DNA of 64,000 nt from Roseivirga ehrenbergii. GTDB taxonomy: Bacteria > Bacteroidota > Bacteroidia > Cytophagales > Cyclobacteriaceae. The stretch's first letter is position 1, and every line of letters starts with the position of its first letter. The position numbers and the translations under genes were made by a program. Below, piece after piece: positions 29,425 to 38,693 of this stretch. Location: contig NZ_LQZQ01000002.1 of the NCBI RefSeq assembly GCF_001593005.1, positions 248,001 to 312,000 on the forward strand, given 5' to 3'. The notes below the pieces were generated by a model. It worked only from the letters and a program-made list of their open reading frames with translations. It did no database searches and was not told the origin of the DNA.

Positions 29425-31125
29425 CTATTTTTTCACAAACAGAGGCGGGTTCTCTTCATCAAAACCCGTGGCTTCTTGATAAGCCCTGGCCACCGCTAAA
29501 ATCGTGGCTTCATCATACAAGTTCCCAATAAACGAAATACTCGTTGGACTACCATTTTGGTTATAGCCATTTTTCATGACCACAGCTGGATGCCCCGTGA
29601 GGTTGGTTGTCGAAAGCTGATTATTCCCTGAACTCGGGCTAATGATTACATCGTAATCTTTCATCAGTTCATTCACCTTCTGCATCACTTCATAGCGCAC
29701 GCGATTGGCGTTGATGTAATCTACCGCGGTAATAAAACGCGCTTCGCGGAAGGAGTTGGGCCAAGCGCCTGAGTTCTGTCGGACCAAAAGACTGTCTCGG
29801 TTAGAGCGCGTCAGTTCATCAAAAGCGGCAGCAGCCTCGGCCGATAGAATGTTCAACATTCCTCCAAAAGGAAGGTCAGAAACCCATTCTACGGGTTTCA
29901 AATCTGCGCCCAACTTTGTCAACTCGTCCAACACCTGCTGATCGTTTTTCTTCTGGGTTTCGTTTCGGGTATTATCGAAATAAGACTTGAGGTAGCCCAC
30001 TCTTAATTTCGATAAATCTACTTTTCCATTATAGTTGAAAGGGGCGTCTTGTACCGAAAGGTCGATCCCATCAGAACCGCGAATGACTTCAAAAACCAAA
30101 GCACAATCGAAGGCATTTCGAGCAATCGGACCAATCTTGTCCATGCTCCAGCTGAGCGCCATCGCACCGGCTTTGCTCACTCGACCAAAAGTAGGTCGAA
30201 GGCCAGTCACCCCGTTTCGTGTAGAAGGCGAAACAATAGAGCCCAAGGTTTCTGTGCCCAAAGCAAAAGGCACCAAACCTGCCGAAGTTGCAGAAGCCGA
30301 ACCGGCTGAAGATCCGCTCGCGCCTTGCTCTAAATTCCATGGGTTTTTGGTAGTTCCGCCATACCAAACATCGCCCATGGCCAAAGCGCCCAAGGTAAGT
30401 TTAGCCACTAAAACTGCTCCAGCATCGTCCAATTTTTTGATTACGGTGGCCAATTCATCACCACGGTCTTGGTCTTTATAAGGTCCAGCTCCCCAAGTAG
30501 TTTTATAACCTGGAACGGCAAGCAAATCTTTAGCTCCATAAGGAATTCCATGCAGCGGCCCCAAATAAGTGCCTTTCGCCAATAAATCATCCGCCTTTTT
30601 GGCCTGCGCTAAAGCGCGGTCTTTGGTAATGGTAATAACGGCCTCTAGCGTTCCCCCATGTTTTTCTAATCTATCGAGAAAGAATTGGGTAAGTTCAACG
30701 GAGCTGATTTTCTTGTTTTTAATAAGGGAAGAAAGTTGCGCCACGGTATAAAAAGCCAAGTCATTTTTATCCTTTGGCATTTCTACCTCATTCGGCAAAA
30801 ACCATTCAATTTTCTTTTGAGCTGGAAAATTCGTTTTCCCAATATTCGGGTTGAACAAAACGGCTGGTGGCGTAGCATTATCTAATGGGTATTCGTGCAG
30901 TTCGCGGACATCTGCCAAACCCCTGTTCAGGTTAGGAAGTAGCTGTTCAATTTCAGCATCAGTCAGTTGCAGGTCAATTATTTTTTGAGCCGATTGCACA
31001 TCGGCCTTTTCGATTTTGATTTCTTGAGCTACTTTGTAGCCCATTACAAAACCAGAAGAAACCAATAGTACCGCCAATAAAGCGGCAATCGGAATTCTGA
31101 ACTTACGGGGATTTGGCTGTTTCAT
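29425..31125 (-). CDS. Membrane-anchored amidase-signature hydrolase
   Basis: 566 residues. After a basic start there is a hydrophobic segment at 11-29, read as an uncleaved anchor or signal, so the enzyme probably acts in the periplasm. The amidase-signature domain spans about 125-560. It contains the catalytic Lys199 in 'GIPYGAKDLL', the Gly/Ser loop GASGSSAGSA with the cis-Ser at 272-273, and the nucleophile in 'GTETLGSIVSPS' (Ser296). This Ser-Ser-Lys triad hydrolyses amide bonds. The extra N-terminal 90 residues, the anchor and the lack of gatB or gatC nearby argue against GatA of the tRNA amidotransferase. The substrate is unknown. Confidence 0.88.
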   Translation of the reverse strand: MKQPNPRKFRIPIAALLAVLLVSSGFVMGYKVAQEIKIEKADVQSAQKIIDLQLTDAEIEQLLPNLNRGLADVRELHEYPLDNATPPAVLFNPNIGKTNFPAQKKIEWFLPNEVEMPKDKNDLAFYTVAQLSSLIKNKKISSVELTQFFLDRLEKHGGTLEAVITITKDRALAQAKKADDLLAKGTYLGPLHGIPYGAKDLLAVPGYKTTWGAGPYKDQDRGDELATVIKKLDDAGAVLVAKLTLGALAMGDVWYGGTTKNPWNLEQGASGSSAGSASATSAGLVPFALGTETLGSIVSPSTRNGVTGLRPTFGRVSKAGAMALSWSMDKIGPIARNAFDCALVFEVIRGSDGIDLSVQDAPFNYNGKVDLSKLRVGYLKSYFDNTRNETQKKNDQQVLDELTKLGADLKPVEWVSDLPFGGMLNILSAEAAAAFDELTRSNRDSLLVRQNSGAWPNSFREARFITAVDYINANRVRYEVMQKVNELMKDYDVIISPSSGNNQLSTTNLTGHPAVVMKNGYNQNGSPTSISFIGNLYDEATILAVARAYQEATGFDEENPPLFVKK

Positions 31126-31198
31126 AGGTTTAATTTAAATGTTTTGCCGTCCTTTGCAGAACAATAACAAAGCTAACAATCTGCTAAAGTTTTAAGTT

Positions 31199-31618
31199 AT
31201 GAAAACGATGAAAACACAACAAACGCTATTTCCTAACTGGATGCGCGGATTCTTACTGATCGCCTGCGTTTATAATATGTTTTGGGGCATTTTCATCGCC
31301 TGGTTTCCCGAAAGCTTTTACCACTGGGTAACCGAAAGCCAAAATTCGACTCCGGAAATTCTTATTTGGCAAGGTAGAGCAGTGTTAATTTTGGGCTTCG
31401 TTTATTTCGCAACAGCACTTCACCCTGGAAGGCTTTGGTACTTAGCACTTGTTGGAGCGCTCACTAAAATCGGGGGTGCCATTTGGTTTTACACGGTGAT
31501 TTTAGAAGGAAAAGTTGGCGACCAAGGCTTGTTTCACCTGATTATGAATGATGGAATTTGGATTCCTTTCCTCATCGCGATTGCTCTAAAAGGTAAGGCC
31601 TACAAGGCCAGTAAATAG
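31199..31618 (+). CDS. Four-helix membrane protein, hypothetical
   Basis: 139 residues with four hydrophobic segments, about 14-34, 54-72, 78-97 and 112-129. It starts at an ATG 73 bp from the divergent amidase gene. Short loops and several Trp and Tyr residues at the membrane borders fit a small integral membrane protein. Proteins with 'MFWGIFIAWFPESFY'-like openings occur in many Bacteroidota without assigned function. It is followed after 44 bp by the DinB-like gene on the same strand, so they may be co-transcribed. Confidence 0.75.
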   Translation: MKTMKTQQTLFPNWMRGFLLIACVYNMFWGIFIAWFPESFYHWVTESQNSTPEILIWQGRAVLILGFVYFATALHPGRLWYLALVGALTKIGGAIWFYTVILEGKVGDQGLFHLIMNDGIWIPFLIAIALKGKAYKASK

Positions 31619-31662
31619 CTGAATTTTAATTGTTTCTGTTGTGAGTTTTAAATTTAAAAAAC

Positions 31663-32112
31663 ATGAAAGAACGTTTTACCAGACTTTTCGAATACAATAT
31701 TTGGGCGAATAACCTATTTGCCGATGTGATCAAATCAAACACCTATAAAAACGATAAAATCACGAAGCTTTTCCATCACATTGGAAACGCCCAGCTGATT
31801 TGGCTTGACAGAATTACGCACACTGAAGAAAACGTTCCAGAAGTTTGGGCTGAAGGAAGCTCAATTGAGGCCATTGAACTGGTAAAAAAAAGCAGCCAAC
31901 GATGGTTAGATTTCATCTATTCTCAAGAAGAATATGAAGATGTAATTGAGTACAAAAACTCAAAAGGTGATACTTACGAAACTCGAATTTCTGATATTCT
32001 GACCCATGTAGCAAACCATGGAACACACCACAGAGGCCAGTTGGCTACTTTGCTTCGTCAAGAAGATATTACACCGCCAGTAAGTGATTTTATTTTTTAC
32101 GTAAGAGCTTAA
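31663..32112 (+). CDS. DinB-like metal-binding protein
   Basis: 149 residues, the size of the DinB/YfiT four-helix-bundle superfamily. The family's three metal-ligand histidines are visible: one in 'LFHHIGNAQLIWLDR' (38 or 39), then His119 and His123 in 'HVANHGTHHRGQL'. Such proteins bind a divalent metal; some are thiol-dependent transferases, but most Bacteroidota copies are uncharacterised. Its stop overlaps the stop of the convergent outer-membrane gene in a shared TTAA (32109-32112). Confidence 0.9.
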   Translation: MKERFTRLFEYNIWANNLFADVIKSNTYKNDKITKLFHHIGNAQLIWLDRITHTEENVPEVWAEGSSIEAIELVKKSSQRWLDFIYSQEEYEDVIEYKNSKGDTYETRISDILTHVANHGTHHRGQLATLLRQEDITPPVSDFIFYVRA

Positions 32113-33605
32113 AAGAAAATCCACTTCTTCCTTTTGTAGATCGGAGTGCGCTTGGTGTTGGTCATTGAAGTTCCGCGAGATGGCCCAAAGCAATAAGGTT
32201 TTTTGGCGTTTGCTTTAAGCTGGCTGATATTGATGCTGAAGAAGAAACTGCCTGTATTAGGCTCACTGCTCAAAAGTGACCCTAAACTTTGAGTACCGAG
32301 TGTAAAAGCCCCATAACGAGCCGCCAAGCCCAAATGAAATGCCCCTTGTTGATTGATGTATAATGGTGCGTAAATGGCTTTCTTTTCCTTTTCCCAACGA
32401 GGGGAAATGGTTAGGCTATGTTGGTAATTAAGTCGGTAATCTGCTTTAGAAAAGCTGGTTAGGTCAATTCTGGCAAAAGCGCCCAAATAATAATCGTTTC
32501 CAAAATTGTAGTCATAACCAAGATTGAGTGTGGTAGGCAAACTCACGGTGTATTCTCCGTTTAGTGAAGAAGTTTGGGCTACAGTTGCCAAGCTATCGGC
32601 AACTCCTCTAAAACTGGCGATTCCGCTAAAAAGCGTGTCTAAATTTTCTGCATTTACATTGCCCAACAAACCTAGGCTTTGGGTTGAAGCGCTTCCATAT
32701 TGAAACTTCATCATTCCAACATCCGTGATGCTTGCGCTGAGTTTAAACTCATAATCAATATCCCTGTTTCGGTTCGTACCATTCTCATCTTTTGACGCTT
32801 CCCAAAATGTTACTCTTTCGTAAACTAGCCCAAAATCAAACCCAAAATGGTTGCCAATTAAGTCAGGCAAGCGATCCAGTTTTTCGGTGCCATCAAATTG
32901 CTCAAAGCTGTTGAGATTAGCAGAATAACCAAAGGCCAATTCGGCATTCGTTAAATCAGTAATTCCAGCGTTATCGGTTGAATAGCTAATGTCTTTAATA
33001 TCCAGAAAAGCACTTCCTCTGGGGTTGATTAGCTTAAAAGTGGCTCCAGCTTTCCAACGATGAAAATCATCATCCTTTAAAATTTTAGCATAGGTAAGAC
33101 CATATTCTCTCCAAAGCGCAGTCGCAAATTTGCCTGATTGATCAGTCGCTCGAGTATTGAAAAACTGAGACTGTGTGAACCTTCCCATTTGGGTGATAAA
33201 CTCCGGACTGAAATCAATGGCACTTCCGTGTGCGCGCATCCGATAGGTAAAACCTATCGACTCGTCACCTCGCAAAGTGGCCATCCCTGAGATTCCCCCT
33301 AAAGCAATATTCGAGTGCAAAAACCTTTGTCCGTCATTCAAATACCTAACAAACCCCCGACTGGTTTCTGTACTTTTTATGTAGGTGATATTATTGGTGA
33401 GGAAGTAATTCGCATTCACCAAACTGATGTCATACTTGTATGGAGAACCCGCCAAGTTTGCTGGCTGAAATTGTGCTCCAATGATCCCAGAAAAATCGGA
33501 ATGTATGTATCCATTAAAACTTTGACCCATAATAAGTTGGGGCAATAAAAGCGTCAGAAAAGAAAGTACAAATCGCAAAATGGAGCCGAAATATCTTTGA
33601 AACAC
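32109..33605 (-). CDS. DUF5723-like outer-membrane protein
   Basis: 498 residues with a signal peptide ending near residue 27 ('LLLPQLIMGQ'). It then has 'FNGYIHSDFSGIIGAQFQPA', the opening typical of Bacteroidota proteins with DUF5723, which is also found in front of OmpA domains. The remainder alternates strands with many Gly, Asn, Tyr and Phe residues, consistent with a beta-barrel. No OmpA peptidoglycan-binding domain follows, so this is the barrel-only form. It probably sits in the outer membrane; its role is unknown. Upstream, a 13-bp perfect hairpin (33641-33670) lies 36 bp before the start and could affect its transcript. Confidence 0.75.
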   Translation of the reverse strand: MFQRYFGSILRFVLSFLTLLLPQLIMGQSFNGYIHSDFSGIIGAQFQPANLAGSPYKYDISLVNANYFLTNNITYIKSTETSRGFVRYLNDGQRFLHSNIALGGISGMATLRGDESIGFTYRMRAHGSAIDFSPEFITQMGRFTQSQFFNTRATDQSGKFATALWREYGLTYAKILKDDDFHRWKAGATFKLINPRGSAFLDIKDISYSTDNAGITDLTNAELAFGYSANLNSFEQFDGTEKLDRLPDLIGNHFGFDFGLVYERVTFWEASKDENGTNRNRDIDYEFKLSASITDVGMMKFQYGSASTQSLGLLGNVNAENLDTLFSGIASFRGVADSLATVAQTSSLNGEYTVSLPTTLNLGYDYNFGNDYYLGAFARIDLTSFSKADYRLNYQHSLTISPRWEKEKKAIYAPLYINQQGAFHLGLAARYGAFTLGTQSLGSLLSSEPNTGSFFFSINISQLKANAKKPYCFGPSRGTSMTNTKRTPIYKRKKWIFF

Positions 33606-33640
33606 TGAAACTACGCTAATTTCTAAGAATTATTTTAACC

Positions 33641-33670
33641 ATTCTGTGCTTTTCGTAAAAAGCACAGAAT
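33641..33670. promoter_or_regulatory. Perfect 13-bp hairpin, not a standard terminator
   Basis: ATTCTGTGCTTTT pairs with AAAAGCACAGAAT around a 4-nt CGTA loop. Neither strand has a T tract after it. It lies between the DUF5723-like start and the promoter of the S41 gene, so an operator or transcript-stabilising role is possible. Confidence 0.55.
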
Positions 33671-33808
33671 CAGTAACATACAAGCATTTATTGAGGTATT
33701 TGCCAAATAATCTATTTCGTATTTCTATTTACTCAAAATAATAATGTGTGTCCGTACATTGTAACTGTTTGTGAAATCCATAAAATTGTATTCAAACAAC
33801 GCCATGAA

Positions 33809-33838
33809 TTGTATGAAAAGCATTTTTCTGTATATTTG
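33809..33838 (+). promoter_or_regulatory. Consensus promoter of the S41 peptidase gene
   Basis: TTG at 33809-33811, 19 nt, then TATATTTG at 33831-33838, an exact TAnnTTTG match. The predicted start is near 33845, giving a 5' leader of about 300 nt. Confidence 0.65.
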
Positions 33839-34141
33839 TATTCCTTTCAGCAAACACCTAGCGGTGATTCTCCGCTTATTGCATTTCCTAGATTACTGAA
33901 CCAAACATCAATCGAACTAACGTAAATACGTTTTTCAATCACTCGTATTTACTCATTTCTATACCCTGCCACACAGGGTGTGCTAGGCGTTACACCTATA
34001 CTCTAGAGGTAATGCCGAAATATTGGAATTAGTAAATCGCTAACAGAGCCACAAGGCCTTAAGCCGATCTTCAATTCGCTGAACATCAAGGTTTACGAAT
34101 TGAATCCAATCATTCACCCTGATGACCAAAACAGGAATAGA

Positions 34142-35680
34142 ATGATTAGAAATACGGCAATAAAGGTTTTAAAAAGTACATTCACGATCATTATGATGAT
34201 GGTTTTGAGTCTGTCTGCCTTTGCCAACAACGGTTTCGATCACTCTCTTTCTAAGCAACAAGCCGCACAAGATCTTTCCTTTTACTTCAAACTAATTGAC
34301 GAGCAACATGGAAATCCATACGCTTACATTTCAAGAGCAGAGTTTAAGCAGCTTGTAGATGCAAACATTAACAGCCTTCCAGAAATCATTAGCTATCAGC
34401 ACTTCTCTAATTTGGTTATTGAGCTAAATCAGAAGTTAAGATGTGGTCATACTGCGGTATCCATAGACACTCAGATTCTGAAAACGGCTACTGAAAAGAG
34501 CGACTTCTTTCCTTATCCGGTTTCGATAATCGACAATGAAGTTTATATCGATTTCGAAGGAGGAACTTTGCCACTAGGCAGTAAAATAGTTTCTATTAAT
34601 GGAATTCCTTCGCAACAACTGTTGAAAGAACTTACTGCCTTGACCATAACTGATGGGTTTATAGAAACCAAAAAATTCAGAGAAGTAGAACAGAAATTCG
34701 GTTACTATTTTTTCCTTAAATACGGTGCTTCGCCTGAATTTAATGTTAATTCTAATTTAAATGGAAAAACAAACACCACCACTATTCAAGGCATTCCTGG
34801 TAATCAAATGATGGCGAACAACTACATGCGCCCAGTTTACCAAACAAACGAAAGATACATCCACTTTACACATGTGGATGCAATTGACTCCCTTCAAACC
34901 TTAGTTCTTACCCTAAACACTTTCCAAGCCAGTCCGGAATGGTTTTTCCAGAAAATTTATGATCAATACTCTGCTGCCTCTAAAGGTGCGGGCGTCAATA
35001 ACTTGGTGCTTGACCTTAGAAATAATGAAGGTGGCGACCGTAGACTTTTGAATTTTCTTTACAAAATGATCGCTGGTACTGACTTGGTAGACCCCTCTTC
35101 AACTTCTACTAGAAGCCTAAAAATTACGCACGAAGACCAGTTAAGAGGCATCAATGGCGCTGTAGGTTCCGAAGAAGTGGTTGCAAATGCAGAGCAGTAT
35201 TTAGAAAAACACTTCTCCGCAAATGCCAAAGGAGAGTTTGTAAATGACACCCAAAATTGGCACGAAGAATTCGAATTAGGCTTCGATTTAAAGGATATGA
35301 AATTCGAAGGCCAAGTGTATGTACTTACCTCAGGAAAGACCTTTTCTGCCGCTGCCGATTTCGCTAGAATTTTAGGCCAATTAGACAATGTGATTCTTGT
35401 TGGTGAAGAAACGGGAGGTGCAAACGCAGGCAGAACAGCCAATATGCTATTGAATTACAGCTTGCCAAATTCAGCCCTAATGGTTCAAGTGCCCGTAATT
35501 TCAGAAACCTTCCAAAATAAAGGAGACAAAAACGAAAAAGGACGTGGTGTGTTTCCTGATTTCACGGTTAAGAAAACCTATGCAGACTTAATCAATAAGC
35601 AAGATGCGGTTTTCAACTTCACGCTCGACCTAATTGCTCATAAACCTAATTTGGTGGCCAGCACTTCTTTAGGTCAGTAA
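34142..35680 (+). CDS. S41-family (C-terminal processing-like) peptidase, exported
   Basis: 512 residues from the ATG at 34142; a TTG at 34100 would add 14 hydrophilic residues before the signal peptide and is less likely. The signal peptide ends at about residue 29 (SAFAN). The C-terminal half carries the S41 fold: 'NNLVLDLRNNEGGD', then 'VYVLTSGKTFSAAADFA' with Ser402 as probable nucleophile, and 'GEETGGANAG'. The N-terminal 250 residues resemble the non-PDZ S41 proteins of Bacteroidota. It probably cleaves periplasmic or extracellular proteins. A consensus promoter lies about 300 bp upstream, leaving a long, possibly structured leader. It is not obviously in an operon, as polA follows with its own short spacer. 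Confidence 0.88.
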   Translation: MIRNTAIKVLKSTFTIIMMMVLSLSAFANNGFDHSLSKQQAAQDLSFYFKLIDEQHGNPYAYISRAEFKQLVDANINSLPEIISYQHFSNLVIELNQKLRCGHTAVSIDTQILKTATEKSDFFPYPVSIIDNEVYIDFEGGTLPLGSKIVSINGIPSQQLLKELTALTITDGFIETKKFREVEQKFGYYFFLKYGASPEFNVNSNLNGKTNTTTIQGIPGNQMMANNYMRPVYQTNERYIHFTHVDAIDSLQTLVLTLNTFQASPEWFFQKIYDQYSAASKGAGVNNLVLDLRNNEGGDRRLLNFLYKMIAGTDLVDPSSTSTRSLKITHEDQLRGINGAVGSEEVVANAEQYLEKHFSANAKGEFVNDTQNWHEEFELGFDLKDMKFEGQVYVLTSGKTFSAAADFARILGQLDNVILVGEETGGANAGRTANMLLNYSLPNSALMVQVPVISETFQNKGDKNEKGRGVFPDFTVKKTYADLINKQDAVFNFTLDLIAHKPNLVASTSLGQ

Positions 35681-35758
35681 ATTGTTCCACCAGCTTTTTA
35701 GCTCATAATTAATCAAAATTCTGTTTCCCTAAGTACTCGGATTACTTACCTTTATTGA

Positions 35759-38572
35759 ATGAGTAAACCCGAAAAAACACTCTTTCTATTGGACGCCATG
35801 GCGCTGATTTATCGTGCCCACTTTGCCTTCAGTAAAAACCCAAGAATTAGTTCAAAAGGATTAAACACAGGTGCCGCTTTTGGTTTCACCAATAGCCTTT
35901 TCGAAATTATAGATAAGAAAAAGCCCTCGCATATTGCAGTAGCTTTCGATACCCCAGCTCCTACTTTTAGGCATGTAGATTATCCCCTTTACAAAGCCAA
36001 CCGCGATGCCCAGCCCGAAGATATCCGTATTGCTATTCCTTTGGTAAAAGACATCGTTCGGGCTTTCAATATTCCTGTTTTGGAACTCGATGGTTATGAA
36101 GCCGATGATGTAATTGGCACTTTTGCCAAAAAAGCTTCTGCCGAAGGATTTGAAGTTTTTATGATGACCCCAGACAAAGATTATGGTCAATTGGTGGAAG
36201 AGCATGTATACCTCTACAAGCCTGCATTTATGGGCAATGGGGTAGATATTATGGGAATTCCAGAAGTGTTGGCCAAATGGGATGTAGAACGAATTGATCA
36301 AGTAGTAGATATGCTCGGGCTGCAGGGGGATGCTGTAGATAACATTCCTGGAATACCAGGTGTGGGTCCAAAAACGGCTTCAAAACTATTGAAGGATTAT
36401 GGCACTGTAGAGGGCATCATTGCACATTCGCATGAACTAAAAGGAAAACTGAAGGAGCGTGTAGAAGAGTTTGGCGCCCAAGGTTTGCAATCGAAAGAAT
36501 TGGCCAGAATTTGCACTACAGTGCCCATCGATTTTGATTCGTCCACGATGGAATACAAAGGGCCAAATAAAGAAAAGCTGACGGAGATTTTTGAAGAGCT
36601 AGAATTCCGCACCACTTTGAAACGGATTTTGGGAGAAGCCGCTGCTACTCCAACGGCATCAAAGCCAAAAGTGGCTGCCAATACTTCACAAATGGGACTT
36701 TTTGGCGATGCTACGCCAACCCTTTCCAACGGACCAGATGAACCTATTACTTCGGAAAAAGGTACATTAGCCAACACCGAGCACGATTACCACTTGATTG
36801 ATACGCCTCAAAAGAGAAAGCGACTGATCAAGTACTTGATGGTGCAGAAAGAGCTTTGCTTCGATACGGAAACTGACAATTTAGAACCGATTGAAGCCAA
36901 TATGGTTGGGCTGGCTTTTTCATACAAAAAAGGCGAAGCTTATTACGTGCCCACCCCGCAAGATCGCGAAGAAGCCCAAGCCATTATTGAGGAATTCAGA
37001 CCTGTTTTCGAAAATGAAGCCATTCTGAAAATTGCTCAAAATGCGAAATACGATATTCAGGTATTGAAAAACTATGGTGTTGAAGTCAAAGGGCCAATCT
37101 TCGATACCATGATTGCCCATTATTTGATCGATCCAGACACGCGCCATAATATGGATGTGCTGGCTGAAAATTACCTCAATTATACGCCAGTTTCGATTAC
37201 TGAACTTATCGGTAAAAAAGGAGTAAAACAAGGCAACATGAAAGATGTCGACATTCACAAAGTAGCGGAATACGCAGGTGAAGATGCCGACATCACCTTT
37301 CAGCTAAAGCAGGTTTTTGCTCCCATGATGGAAGAAAACAAAGTGACCAAGCTTTTTGATGAGGTAGAAATTCCTTTGGTGAACGTATTGGCCGACATTG
37401 AATACAATGGCGTAAAAATCGATACAGATGCCTTAGCCGCTATGTCGAAAGAACTGGAAGAGGAAAGCTTAAAAGCCCAAACTCAAATTTTCGAATTGGC
37501 GGGTGTCGAGTTCAATATTGCATCGCCAAAACAGTTGGGTGAAATACTTTTCGATCAGATGAAACTGATTGAAAAGCCGAAGAAAACTAAAACGGGTCAG
37601 TATGCTACAGGCGAAGATATTCTTTCGAAACTGGCGGTAGAACATGACATTGCCCGTATCATTTTAGAATTCAGGGAATATCAAAAATTAAAGTCTACTT
37701 ATGTAGATGCACTTCCAAAAATGATCAGTCCGATTGATGGTTTGGTGCACACCGATTACCGTCAGGCGGTAGCGGCTACGGGGCGTTTGAGTTCCAATAA
37801 CCCCAACCTCCAAAACATTCCAATCAGAACTGAAAAAGGGCGTGAAATTAGAAAAGCATTTATTCCTCGTTCCGAAGACCACATTCTTTTGGCTGCGGAT
37901 TACTCGCAAATAGAATTGCGCATTGTGGCCGCTTTTGCCGAAGATGAAAGTATGATGGATGCCTTTAAAAATGGGCGAGATATTCACGCTACCACAGCCT
38001 CAAAAGTGTTTGGCGTTCCGTTAGAAGAAGTAGATCGCGACATGCGAAGGAAAGCCAAAGAAGTAAACTTTGGTTTAATCTATGGCATTTCAGCTTTTGG
38101 TTTGGCACAAAACATTGGCATTTCCCGCACCGAAGCCCAGCAAATCATTACGGCTTATTTCAATGAGTTTCCTGGTGTGAAAAAATACATGGATGCCCAA
38201 GTGAACAAAGCGCGCGAGTTTACTTATGTAGAAACCATTTTAGGCCGAAGAAGGTACTTGCGCGACATTCATTCTAAAAATATGGTAGGCAGAGGCCATG
38301 CAGAGCGAAACGCTATTAACGCACCCATTCAGGGTAGCGCTGCCGATATGATTAAAGTGGCCATGATCAGCATTCACGATTGGATGAAGAAAGAAAAGCT
38401 TCAATCAAAAATGATTATGCAGGTACATGATGAACTCGTTTTCGATGTGTACAAACCCGAGCTTGAGATAATGAAAGAACGTATTCCCGCTTTAATGAAA
38501 TCGGCCATTGAGCTTTCCGTTCCTATGGAAGTGGAAGTAGGCGTGGGCGACAACTGGCTGAAAGCGCATTGA
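35759..38572 (+). CDS. polA: DNA polymerase I
   Basis: 937 residues with all three domains. The 5'-3' exonuclease (about 1-300) has 'DGYEADDVIGT' and 'TPDKDYGQLV'. The 3'-5' proofreading exonuclease (about 345-530) keeps Exo I 'CFDTETDNLEP', Exo II 'AQNAKYDIQVL' and Exo III 'YAGEDADITFQ', so it should be active. The polymerase domain (about 560-937) has motif A DYSQIELRI, motif B RRKAKEVNFGLIYG and motif C MQVHDELVFD. It acts in Okazaki-fragment processing and repair synthesis. A sequence TACCTTTA lies 5 nt before the ATG, so the mRNA may have almost no leader. A long-loop inverted repeat follows the gene. Confidence 0.98.
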   Translation: MSKPEKTLFLLDAMALIYRAHFAFSKNPRISSKGLNTGAAFGFTNSLFEIIDKKKPSHIAVAFDTPAPTFRHVDYPLYKANRDAQPEDIRIAIPLVKDIVRAFNIPVLELDGYEADDVIGTFAKKASAEGFEVFMMTPDKDYGQLVEEHVYLYKPAFMGNGVDIMGIPEVLAKWDVERIDQVVDMLGLQGDAVDNIPGIPGVGPKTASKLLKDYGTVEGIIAHSHELKGKLKERVEEFGAQGLQSKELARICTTVPIDFDSSTMEYKGPNKEKLTEIFEELEFRTTLKRILGEAAATPTASKPKVAANTSQMGLFGDATPTLSNGPDEPITSEKGTLANTEHDYHLIDTPQKRKRLIKYLMVQKELCFDTETDNLEPIEANMVGLAFSYKKGEAYYVPTPQDREEAQAIIEEFRPVFENEAILKIAQNAKYDIQVLKNYGVEVKGPIFDTMIAHYLIDPDTRHNMDVLAENYLNYTPVSITELIGKKGVKQGNMKDVDIHKVAEYAGEDADITFQLKQVFAPMMEENKVTKLFDEVEIPLVNVLADIEYNGVKIDTDALAAMSKELEEESLKAQTQIFELAGVEFNIASPKQLGEILFDQMKLIEKPKKTKTGQYATGEDILSKLAVEHDIARIILEFREYQKLKSTYVDALPKMISPIDGLVHTDYRQAVAATGRLSSNNPNLQNIPIRTEKGREIRKAFIPRSEDHILLAADYSQIELRIVAAFAEDESMMDAFKNGRDIHATTASKVFGVPLEEVDRDMRRKAKEVNFGLIYGISAFGLAQNIGISRTEAQQIITAYFNEFPGVKKYMDAQVNKAREFTYVETILGRRRYLRDIHSKNMVGRGHAERNAINAPIQGSAADMIKVAMISIHDWMKKEKLQSKMIMQVHDELVFDVYKPELEIMKERIPALMKSAIELSVPMEVEVGVGDNWLKAH

Positions 38573-38593
38573 TAGTTTGTTTATTTTACTCAA

Positions 38594-38675
38594 CCCTCCA
38601 AAAGTTCAGATACAGAGGTCAGCTGTTTTTAATAAATTCTGAGCATATCAAAGCATCAACTTTTGGAGGGCTTTT
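38594..38675 (+). terminator. Long-loop 13-bp inverted repeat after polA
   Basis: CCCTCCAAAAGTT (38594-38606) pairs perfectly with AACTTTTGGAGGG (38658-38670) across a 51-nt loop and is followed by CTTTT. It may end the polA transcript. It also lies 24 bp before the dehydratase ATG, so an attenuator or 5' regulatory structure for that gene is an alternative. Confidence 0.55.
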
Positions 38676-38693
38676 ACCATATTTAAAACCACT

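Larger units (their letters stand above)
33606..34141. other. Regulatory gap: hairpin, promoter and long leader
   Basis: This divergent region holds a 13-bp perfect hairpin (33641-33670), an exact Bacteroidota promoter on the plus strand (33809-33838) and a leader of about 300 nt with several possible stems before the S41 peptidase ATG at 34142. I see no ORF in the leader worth calling. Confidence 0.55.

Noticed and set aside
30035-30481. 148-codon plus-strand ORF inside the amidase gene
   Set aside because: It lies wholly antisense to the amidase-signature core, which has intact catalytic motifs, and shows no recognisable protein character.
29425-31125. GatA subunit of the Glu-tRNA(Gln) amidotransferase
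   Set aside because: The protein has an N-terminal membrane segment and a 90-residue extension, and no gatB or gatC is nearby, so a different amidase role is more likely.
32109-32112. Overlapping stop codons of two convergent genes
   Set aside because: TTAA gives a stop on both strands; tight convergent packing of this sort is common and needs no special explanation.
33983-34014. Possible group II intron or riboswitch domain in the S41 leader
   Set aside because: Only short, partly wobble-paired stems are present, without a domain V-like hairpin or any known aptamer core; kept only as an unassigned leader.
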